Shown here piece after piece: positions 1-5,759 of a stretch of 8,077 bases of DNA (within the stretch, counting starts at the first letter, position 1; each line of letters starts with the position of its first letter). Source of the stretch: Burkholderiales bacterium (GTDB lineage Bacteria > Pseudomonadota > Gammaproteobacteria > Burkholderiales > UBA11063). The stretch spans positions 1-8,077 of the forward strand of contig JAJFBO010000147.1 of the NCBI GenBank assembly GCA_020697025.1, in the 5' to 3' direction. Under the pieces are notes generated by a model. The model worked only from the letters and a program-made list of their open reading frames with translations. It had not been told where the DNA came from and did no database searches. The position numbers were made by a program, and so were the translations under genes.

Positions 1-479
1 ACATATTTTGTAAGCAAATTGAATGAAAAACCTTTTTCTGAATATGCATCTAAATTATCAAGTGTCTGAAGTATAAAATTTAACCATGATAGCTCGTCTG
101 CATCACATTTTACATTAAAAATACCAGAAACACATGAATAATCTGCTTTATTAGTTAATAATGGAGAATTTATTAATTCTACCCTACTATCATTACCAAT
201 TATTTCTTTTGCAGTTTTAAGCATTGGTACACTTATATCATAACCATAGAATTTATCTACAAGAAAACCTTTCTCTGTTAGGAATTGGAAAAATGCACCA
301 TAACCACAACCAAGATCATTTATTGTAATTTTTTGTTCCTTACAGATGAATTGGACCAATTTTTCAAAACGCAAATGCTGACATTCAATGGTATTCCATC
401 CCACCGCTTTTGAGGTAGTACCAAATTTCTCTAAATTATCTGTGTATAACTCTTCTACAGCTTTTAATATATTTTTCAA
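1..479 (-). CDS. Class I SAM-dependent methyltransferase (3' end beyond window)
   Basis: The reading frame is open from a TTG at 477-479 to the left edge, giving 159 visible residues; the C-terminus is missing. The fold signature is the SAM-binding motif I, NDLGCGYGAFF, at residues 54-64. It is followed by YGYDIS (about 78-83), whose acidic residue D81 fits the ribose-binding position of motif II. A later stretch, SCVSGIFNVK, resembles a motif I recall from methyltransferases of polysaccharide clusters. The start is fixed by a stop codon (TAA, 480-482) directly before the TTG and by a strong Shine-Dalgarno, AAAGGGGA, 5 bases upstream. No other early start exists; the first in-frame ATG falls deep inside the domain. 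It lies 15 bases after the acyltransferase stop and is probably co-transcribed with it. The methyl acceptor cannot be read from the sequence; a sugar or nucleotide-sugar in surface glycan synthesis is an inference from context. Confidence 0.85.
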   Translation of the reverse strand, partial: MKNILKAVEELYTDNLEKFGTTSKAVGWNTIECQHLRFEKLVQFICKEQKITINDLGCGYGAFFQFLTEKGFLVDKFYGYDISVPMLKTAKEIIGNDSRVELINSPLLTNKADYSCVSGIFNVKCDADELSWLNFILQTLDNLDAYSEKGFSFNLLTKY

Positions 480-484
480 TTAAA

Positions 485-492
485 TCCCCTTT
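485..492 (-). promoter_or_regulatory. Strong ribosome binding site for the TTG-started methyltransferase
   Basis: AAAGGGGA lies 5 bases before the TTG at 477-479. With a stop codon directly upstream in frame, this site decides the start of the methyltransferase at a non-ATG codon. Confidence 0.7.
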
Positions 493-494
493 GA

Positions 495-1151
495 TTACAG
501 CTTAACCTGATCACTCGTCTTGGGAAATAGCTCAGTTTGTCGCGTAGCATATACCTCATTCTCACCAATGCTTTTTAAAATTACAGCTCCAGCACCAATA
601 ATTGTTCTATCGGCGATAGTAATATTATTTCGTAGCGTTGAATTTACCCCAAGAAAACAATTATTTTTAATATGTACCATTCCGGATATTACAACGTGAG
701 AAGATATAAAATTATTATTGCCAATCGACCCGTGATGTCCAATATGATTACCACTCCATATCATATTATTATTGCCAATTATGGTAAAAGGTTGTAAGGT
801 ATTATCCTCTAAAATAAAATTGTTGTCACCTATTTTATCTGTCCATACCGTTGCCTTGGAGCTTATATAATTAGCAAATTTATATCCTCTTTGTTTACCT
901 TCCAAATACTTAGATTCCCGCAACTTATTCATATTTGTATAAGATATCGCTATAAATAATTGACACATTGATGGTGGATAAATGCTCTCTAATTCCTCGA
1001 ATACAACTACAGGTAACCCTTGAAATTCTGCTTTATCATAATAAGATTTTTCAACGGTAAATGCCACTACTTTATAGTCACTATCATTATCAAAATAAAA
1101 TTTTGCCAATTCGGCTATAGAACCTAAACCATAAATAATAATCTCTTTCAT
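495..1151 (-). CDS. NeuD/PglD-like sugar acyltransferase (left-handed beta-helix)
   Basis: A 218-residue protein, the usual size of the NeuD/PglD family, which transfers an acetyl or related acyl group from a CoA donor to a sugar hydroxyl or amine. Residues 1-100 form a Rossmann-like N-terminal domain that begins KEIIIYGLGSIAEL with a GxGxxA-type loop. From about residue 107 to 193 hexapeptide repeats build the beta-helix (IGDNNFI, IGNNNMI, IGNNNFI, IGAGAVI), and H139-H140 in HIGHHGSIG is the likely catalytic histidine site. The chosen ATG at 1149-1151 overlaps the gtrA stop as ATGA and has GGGA upstream. A longer frame starting at 1202 would add 17 residues that overlap gtrA and do not look like the family. 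It sits between gtrA and the methyltransferase, so it probably modifies a sugar of the same glycan. Donor and acceptor are unknown. Confidence 0.88.
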   Translation of the reverse strand: MKEIIIYGLGSIAELAKFYFDNDSDYKVVAFTVEKSYYDKAEFQGLPVVVFEELESIYPPSMCQLFIAISYTNMNKLRESKYLEGKQRGYKFANYISSKATVWTDKIGDNNFILEDNTLQPFTIIGNNNMIWSGNHIGHHGSIGNNNFISSHVVISGMVHIKNNCFLGVNSTLRNNITIADRTIIGAGAVILKSIGENEVYATRQTELFPKTSDQVKL

Positions 1152-1567
1152 TTTTTTATCCCAAATATAATTTTTAATCCCAGATAAGATATTAAAGCAC
1201 AAATCATAATATTGACTAATTGTGCCATATAAATATTATGCATCACCCATACTAAAAACTGTAAAGATAATAAGCTTAGTAACAATAGCCCTACATAAAA
1301 TATAATATAAATTAAGTATATTCTTAGCTTTACTTTTGTATTAATTTGAAATACAATTTTGCTGTTCATGAAGAAACTAATCCAAATAGCACATAAAAAT
1401 GAAATAGTATTCGCAATTAAAAAGTTCATATTAAGCCAAATTAAAGCTGCAAAAATTGCATATCCAATTCCGTTTGTGAACAAACCGCTAATGCAAAATA
1501 TTATAAAGCGTTTATTTACTATTGATAAAATAAATTTTTCCAATGTTACCACACTACTTCTAAACAA
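1148..1567 (-). CDS. GtrA-family membrane protein (putative flippase of lipid-linked sugar)
   Basis: A small, very hydrophobic protein of up to 139 residues with four predicted membrane segments (about 20-42, 47-68, 82-104 and 110-135), the length and layout of the GtrA family. Family-like wording includes RFIIFCISGLFTNGIGY in helix 1 and FFMNSKIVF after helix 2, matching the usual N-(R/K)-x-(W/V)-F end of that helix. GtrA proteins are thought to move undecaprenyl-phosphate-linked sugars to the periplasm for a GtrII-type transferase, and such a gene lies just upstream here. The start is uncertain: the longest form begins at TTG (1565-1567) right after an in-frame TAA; GTG at 1550-1552 and TTG at 1541-1543 are alternatives, and none has a well-spaced Shine-Dalgarno. 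The stop overlaps the next gene's ATG, so translation of the two is probably coupled. Confidence 0.8.
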   Translation of the reverse strand: MFRSSVVTLEKFILSIVNKRFIIFCISGLFTNGIGYAIFAALIWLNMNFLIANTISFLCAIWISFFMNSKIVFQINTKVKLRIYLIYIIFYVGLLLLSLLSLQFLVWVMHNIYMAQLVNIMICALISYLGLKIIFGIKK

Positions 1568-1652
1568 TTATAATTGATAATCATTTTCCTTTTAATATGG
1601 TAATAACTGCAAGTACATAATTTAATCTGCTAATTGATTTTTTATTAACTCG

Positions 1653-3165
1653 TCACCCGTCAAGACAAACTACCGCTAAATCGCCCCTAGACCAAACTGA
1701 CCCTAATTTTGGATATTCCTTTTGTTTGCAAAAAGGTTTTATCTTATTCAACTCTTTATCGTCAATCTCACCTAAACTAAAATTTCCTGTAACTTCATAA
1801 TATAGGGCATTTAAATAGCTATTCCATTGTACTGCAAATAATGATAAAGTTATTCCAGCCAGTTGATAAGTCAGCTGAAGAAGAAATCATACTAAGTGAA
1901 GAATCATTTGTGCCAACAAACCCTAATCTTTTTATCTTCGCATAATCAGGTAAATGTCCAATATCACTTGCAATACGGTTCATCATGCTAATATCTCTAC
2001 TATTAACTCTTATTTGATCCGTTAAAATTTCATTATTTCTACCTATAAAACCTAATGATATCAAAAACACTGATGTAAGAGTAACTTTTTTAAATAGATC
2101 GTTTGATTCTTTATAAGCAACTACCGCAATGAAAGCCCAAACTAAGCCAATTGATGATAAATTTCTAAAAACAGGCATCCATGCACTAGAAACTATAGTT
2201 AATGAAACTGATAGAATAAATCCAAAAAATACAGAAAGTAAAAATAAAAGTGAGTTGACTAAATAATATTTATTTTGTCTAAAATTTCTTTGAATAAAAA
2301 ACAAACTAATGAAGCAAAGTAATACAAGCGCTAAACGTTGAAATGGCCTAACTATTGTATCACTAAATAAAAATAATTTTGCTAATTCAATCGTACGATT
2401 ATAAACTAATGGAAAATTATCCAAAAGTATTATTTTATCTCTACCTAAAGTTTTTATATTTCCATAAGCTATAAATAATTTAGCAAAAAAAATGTAAACC
2501 AATGTACCTAGAATTACTACTGTAAACTTTTGAGTACAACTTTTAATATTAAAAGTTTTATAATAAATATTTAATGGAATACTTAACACCAAAGCAACAC
2601 TTACAAATTCAAGAGGAATTTGGTGAATACCTAGGCCAAAAACAAATATTAGTGTACTTGCAAATATAGATTTAAAAGAATTATTCTTATTTAAAACTGC
2701 GTACATACACATAACAAATGGAATTCCGCCAGTGAAAGTTGCAATACGCCAAGTAAAAAAATCAGTAAAATAACGATGTAAAATTAATAAAGTCACAAGT
2801 ATTAGGCTTAGAGTTAAGTTATTTAGAACGCCCCATAGTTTACAAACCATAATGGAAGTTATAGTAATAGAAGCCATGAATAGAAGGGTTGATAACATAA
2901 AAGATTTGTACACGTCGATACTAATTAATTGTGTTATACCAACTACTATGGGATAAGCAAACCGACCTTCATTAAATGATTGATGAAATGTGCTATAAAT
3001 ATTTAATCCAGCTGGCCAGAATTGTAAATCATCAATACCAAATGTATAACTTACCAAAGATGATCCACGTGAGATTAAAAATATAATTATTCCATAAATA
3101 AAAATAATTCTTGCATTCTTACTTATATAAAATGACTTAAAACTATCAAACAATATTTGTTCCAT
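1653..3165 (-). pseudogene. GtrII-like multi-pass glycosyltransferase, frameshifted near the C-terminus
   Basis: The frame from ATG 3165 is open for 448 residues to a TAG at 1819. The protein is strongly hydrophobic, with about ten membrane helices. It has the layout of GtrII-like (GT-C type) glycosyltransferases: a first helix at about 18-36, then a periplasmic loop with GIDDLQFW (D45, D46, the expected acidic pair) and NEGRFAYP (R68). Such enzymes transfer sugar from a polyprenyl-phosphate donor to a surface glycan in the periplasm. The last residues of the open frame look out of place, while another minus-strand frame running on to a TGA at 1653 reads AGITLSLFAVQWNSY, then YYEVTGNF, and ends AVVCLDG; this looks like the natural C-terminus. 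Moving from one frame to the other needs one extra base (or two missing) between about 1842 and 1887; dropping one G in the GGC TGG at about 1855-1860 would join them smoothly. The joined product would be about 503 residues. It is either a true pseudogene, a variant with a short altered tail, or a sequencing error. Confidence 0.75.
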
Positions 3166-3233
3166 TACTTAAATATATTAAAACCGGGAAATAATAAGCA
3201 AAACTGTTATATCTTCTTATTTTTATTAAACTT

Positions 3234-3254
3234 TAGTACATAATAGTACTATTA
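3234..3254. repeat. Two GTAC-centred palindromic half-sites, 10 bases apart
   Basis: TAGTAC occurs at 3234-3239 and again at 3244-3249, exactly one helical turn apart. The second copy sits in a perfect 14-base palindrome, TAATAGTACTATTA (3241-3254), and TAGTAC/GTACTA can also form a 6-bp stem around a 6-base loop (3234-3251). It lies about 20-40 bases downstream of the predicted transcription start, so it could be an operator or a small leader hairpin. AT-rich sequence gives such patterns by chance, so the role is inferred only. Confidence 0.4.
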
Positions 3255-3279
3255 GATCTAGATTAATTAATAAGTTTGA

Positions 3280-3288
3280 ATTATAGCA
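3280..3288 (-). promoter_or_regulatory. Extended -10 promoter for the glycan cassette
   Basis: On the minus strand this reads TGCTATAAT: a consensus -10 hexamer (TATAAT, 3280-3285) with the TGn extension, which can make up for a weak -35. No good -35 is seen 16-18 bases upstream. The predicted start is near 3273, giving a leader of about 105 bases before the ATG at 3165. The position fits independent transcription of the GtrII-like/gtrA/acyltransferase/methyltransferase run. Confidence 0.5.
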
Positions 3289-3549
3289 TAATCTTTTTAT
3301 TTGCAGGTTCTATTACTACTAATTAAAACATTTCTGGGATTATGTAAATAACGTTAAGTCGTTCAAAAAATTTTAAAAGATTAACAACCTAAGATATAAG
3401 AGAATTATAACTTTGTTAATTTAAATCCATTCTTTAGATTTCTTTGAAACTTTTAGATGAATCTATCATCAATTAATCAGATTATTACATAATAAAATTA
3501 AAATGGACTAATATTGTTGAAACAATTGATTTCCTAGGAACAGGCACGA

Positions 3550-4397
3550 TTATAACATAGCCATTAAATTTACACTATTTAACAGACGAATAGGTTTAAC
3601 AAGATACTTATCCTCATAAGTAGCAATTCCTAAAAATCTATTTGTGTAATATAATCTAACTAGAGATGATATTTCACTTGCTATAGCTGACTCACATGGA
3701 TGTCCATTCCTAATTCTTGCATACTGAGTTTCTGATAAAGCAATTTTGCTTAAATGACCAACCAGTATATCTACAGGAAGCAATAAATTTACTATATCTT
3801 CTGGATCACTGTTTGCTAGTTCATTTAAAGTTTTTGCTTGTTGTAATGTAAAATTATTAGTTTTTGTCCGCACCAAACCCGACAGATGCGCTCCACAACC
3901 TAGCTTTTGGCCAATATCGTGGGCAAGACTGCGAATATACGTACCTTTACTCGATAAAATGCGTAAAGTAAATTCATCGCTTCGCCGTTTCTAGCATAGT
4001 CATATAAAGCTCGTCCATTCACCTTTAAGGCAGAGTATATTGGTGGGTATTGGGTAATTGTACCCAAAAAAGTATTAATACATTTTAAGACTTCTGCTGG
4101 AGAATTTATAACTTGATTGGTTGCTGTGATCACACCTTCTGCATCATAAGTAGTAGTAGAAATGCCTAACTTTATTGTGGCAATATACTCTTTATTTGCA
4201 TCTAGTAAAAAAGAAGAAAACTTGGTTGCTTCACCAAAACATATTGGTAATAATCCTGTGGCTAATGGATCCAACGTACCCGTATGCCCTGCTTTCGCCG
4301 CATTAAAAATGAGTTTGACTTTTTGAAAAGCTGCATTGCTGGACAAGCCATATGGCTTATCCAGCAAAAATACACCTGAGATATTTTGTTTAGGCAA
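3550..4397 (-). pseudogene. truB: tRNA pseudouridine-55 synthase TruB, broken by internal deletion and frameshift
   Basis: TruB isomerises U55 to pseudouridine in the T-loop of tRNAs. The N-terminal part (TTG at 4395-4397, 6 bases after the deacetylase stop in the same frame) carries GVFLLDKPYGLSSN, AGHTGTLDPLATGLLP with the catalytic aspartate D43, and [21 protein letters not shown]. Its frame then leaves the family and stops at 3900. The next frame continues with [19 protein letters not shown] and [18 protein letters not shown], and runs through a native C-terminal region to TAA at 3550. Normal TruB has about 25 residues between YAR(K/Q)G and the strand before SKGTYIR; here only about 4 remain. 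The 848-base span is two bases over a multiple of three, so the lost piece is of size 3n+1, about 64-70 bases, with the junction near 3975-3990. An active full-length enzyme is not expected unless the sequence is in error. It would otherwise be about 304 residues, normal for the family. Confidence 0.9.
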
Positions 4398-4403
4398 TGA
4401 TTG

Positions 4404-5243
4404 TTACTCTACAGGCGGGCATGACCAAGGAGAATATGGTATATTTGACATTATGTAATTTTTTACCTTAATAACCGGTGCTACCCAAAGATCAGTTTGA
4501 CGCGATTGTAAATAACTAATTATTTTTGTATATCCAGCCTTGGTGACCGTTAAACCACTACCATCTCCCAAAGCATGAAATATAAGGATTGTCCATGTAT
4601 TATTCTTAATCCCGTTATCAATTGCCTGTTTTGCATTATTAAATGCCGTGGTATCATCACCATCGATTGGAACTCCATTAATCCAATAACGCTGGTTAGG
4701 AACCTTATTTGGATCATTTTCACCACTTCCAGCAATTCTGGCACCAGTTACTATAGCAGATAAAAACGCTGCATATTCACATGAACCAACTTGCCTGCTT
4801 ACAAGAGAATCTTGTGAACCTATAATATAATTTCCCCCTGGATAAGCAAAAGTATGATCAGAAGGTGTTAATGAGTATATATTGGCTAATAGCCATTGTT
4901 CCATATTTCCCACGTCAATCGCTACTTCTTGCCAAGTTTTTCCAGCTAAAACCGGATCTGCCCAATGAGAGTATGAATGGTTTCCAACTTCATGCCCGCG
5001 CTGAAATACTCCACGCCAAGCATCTTTATAGGTAATTACTGCAGGCATGCCACCAGCACTTAGGTAAAATGTTCCGCGAAAACCATATTTCTCTAAGATG
5101 CTTGCTTGATCTAGTTGAGTTGGCCACCCATCATCAGCAGATACACTCACAGCACTCTTTGCATTGTTTGGCCATTGTAGCGCCATAGCTGCATTCAAAT
5201 AGATAAGTCCAAGTATAAAAATAATTCCTTTGTAAGCTTTCAC
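4404..5243 (-). CDS. Secreted polysaccharide deacetylase (NodB/CE4 domain)
   Basis: A 279-residue protein with a typical signal peptide: KAYKG, a hydrophobic core to about residue 16, then AAMA, with likely cleavage after A21. The mature part is a NodB homology domain that removes acetyl groups from N-acetylated sugars using a metal. Motif 1 is SADDG (D37 and D38, base and metal ligand), motif 2 is HSYSH (metal ligands H89 and H93), FAYPGG at 131-136 takes the place of the RxPxG motif, and the late histidine motif is LIFHALGDG with H222. A GTG start is supported by AAAGGAG spaced 5 bases away. The polymer (chitin-like, peptidoglycan or poly-GlcNAc) cannot be told from sequence. Its place between rbfA and truB, with a stop 6 bases before truB, is unusual: it is co-oriented with translation genes but its product acts outside the cytoplasm. 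Acquisition by insertion is inferred. Confidence 0.9.
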   Translation of the reverse strand: MKAYKGIIFILGLIYLNAAMALQWPNNAKSAVSVSADDGWPTQLDQASILEKYGFRGTFYLSAGGMPAVITYKDAWRGVFQRGHEVGNHSYSHWADPVLAGKTWQEVAIDVGNMEQWLLANIYSLTPSDHTFAYPGGNYIIGSQDSLVSRQVGSCEYAAFLSAIVTGARIAGSGENDPNKVPNQRYWINGVPIDGDDTTAFNNAKQAIDNGIKNNTWTILIFHALGDGSGLTVTKAGYTKIISYLQSRQTDLWVAPVIKVKNYIMSNIPYSPWSCPPVE

Positions 5244-5248
5244 TTTTA

Positions 5249-5255
5249 CTCCTTT
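5249..5255 (-). promoter_or_regulatory. Strong ribosome binding site for the deacetylase
   Basis: AAAGGAG followed by TAAAA and then GTG (5241-5243). This near-perfect site fixes the GTG start and gives the deacetylase its own translation signal, stronger than those visible for rbfA or truB. Confidence 0.75.
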
Positions 5256-5315
5256 GTGAAAAATTAAATTAAATTCTCGCTACCCACATTCTTGTATTTG
5301 CTAAAATCACGTATA

Positions 5316-5687
5316 TTACTCAGTTTCGTCGTCAGAAAAATCTTTTTTTACTTCATTTAGTATACTTAAAATCTTGCTTCCGCGCGCTAAAGACTCATCA
5401 TATATAAATTTTAGCTGAGGAATCGTATAAGTCTTAAACCCTTTTGATAATTCTGAACGGATAAAGCCTCTTGCTACCTCTAAAGCTTTTTCGGTATCTG
5501 CTCGTTTGGCTTCGTTTAAAACTGTCCAGTAAATCCTGGCGACCGAGTTATCATCAGTAACTTCTACATCATTAATTGTAATCCAATCAATTCGCGGATC
5601 TTTAACCTTAAAGCGTAGAATTGCCACTACATCTTTTTGTATCTGATCGGCAATACGATCTGAACGGTTATGACTATATTTTCTCAT
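5316..5687 (-). CDS. rbfA: 30S ribosome-binding factor RbfA
   Basis: A 123-residue protein of normal length for RbfA, the cytoplasmic factor that helps late 30S subunit assembly and 16S rRNA 5'-end maturation, and that is needed for growth in the cold in Escherichia coli. It starts RKYSHNRSDRIADQIQKDV, the usual basic N-terminal helix. It continues with the KH-like core: DPRIDWITINDVEVTDD, ARIYWTVL, then ARGFIRSELSKGFKTYTIPQL and FIYDESLARGSKI. The tail is acidic (DDETE). The ATG at 5685-5687 is the only fitting start, with a GGAAA-type site upstream. It follows infB by 67 bases, as in many proteobacteria, and appears intact. Confidence 0.96.
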   Translation of the reverse strand: MRKYSHNRSDRIADQIQKDVVAILRFKVKDPRIDWITINDVEVTDDNSVARIYWTVLNEAKRADTEKALEVARGFIRSELSKGFKTYTIPQLKFIYDESLARGSKILSILNEVKKDFSDDETE

Positions 5688-5710
5688 TTTATATTTCCAA
5701 ATATCCAGAG

Positions 5711-5759
5711 TTTAGATTGCTGTGCCTTATTTAGCAAGGCTTGCAATTACAAATCTAAA
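5711..5759 (-). promoter_or_regulatory. Stem-loop between infB and rbfA, overlapping the infB stop
   Basis: An outer 8-bp stem pairs TTTAGATT (5711-5718) with AATCTAAA (5752-5759). An inner stem pairs GCCTT (5724-5728) with AAGGC (5736-5740) across a 7-base loop, and ATTGC/GCAAT (5716-5720, 5743-5747) offers a competing pair. The infB stop (5755-5757) lies inside the stem. In the transcript direction no U-run follows, so this is not an intrinsic terminator. It may limit ribosome read-over or protect or mark a processing site. Confidence 0.5.

Larger units (their letters stand above)
3166..3549. other. AT-rich intergenic region between the truB remnant and the glycan cassette
   Basis: No coding frame of useful size is seen in 384 bases. 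It holds a leftward extended -10 promoter (3280-3288), palindromes at 3234-3254, a second TATAAT on the minus strand at 3404-3409 without a recognisable -35, and an 8-base inverted repeat (3380-3387 with 3413-3420, 25 bases apart). Close to the truB stop are a perfect 10-base palindrome TTCCTAGGAA (3531-3540) and a short inverted repeat ATTGTT/AACAAT (3513-3526). Neither of these last two is followed by a T-run, so no intrinsic terminator for the truB operon can be called. Confidence 0.6.

Noticed and set aside
715..785. Direct DNA repeats around TTATTATTGCCAAT
   Set aside because: They encode the IGNNN turns of the hexapeptide beta-helix and are explained by the protein.
1152..1202. Longer acyltransferase N-terminus starting at 1202
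   Set aside because: The extra 17 residues overlap the gtrA coding end, and the family N-terminus (KEIIIYGLG) begins at the ATG that overlaps the gtrA stop.
1359..1577. Plus-strand open frame of 72 codons
   Set aside because: It is antisense to gtrA and reflects AT-rich membrane-protein codons; nothing supports it as a gene.
1831..1850. Programmed ribosomal frameshift in the GtrII-like gene
   Set aside because: No slippery heptamer of the known -1 type is present, and the needed shift is +1 (or -2) without a visible stimulating signal; mutation or sequence error is simpler.
3513..3540. Intrinsic terminator after truB
   Set aside because: The short inverted repeat and the TTCCTAGGAA palindrome are not GC-rich and no T-run follows on the minus strand.
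4550..4763. Two short open frames within the deacetylase gene
   Set aside because: They overlap a clear NodB-domain coding sequence in other frames and have no family resemblance.
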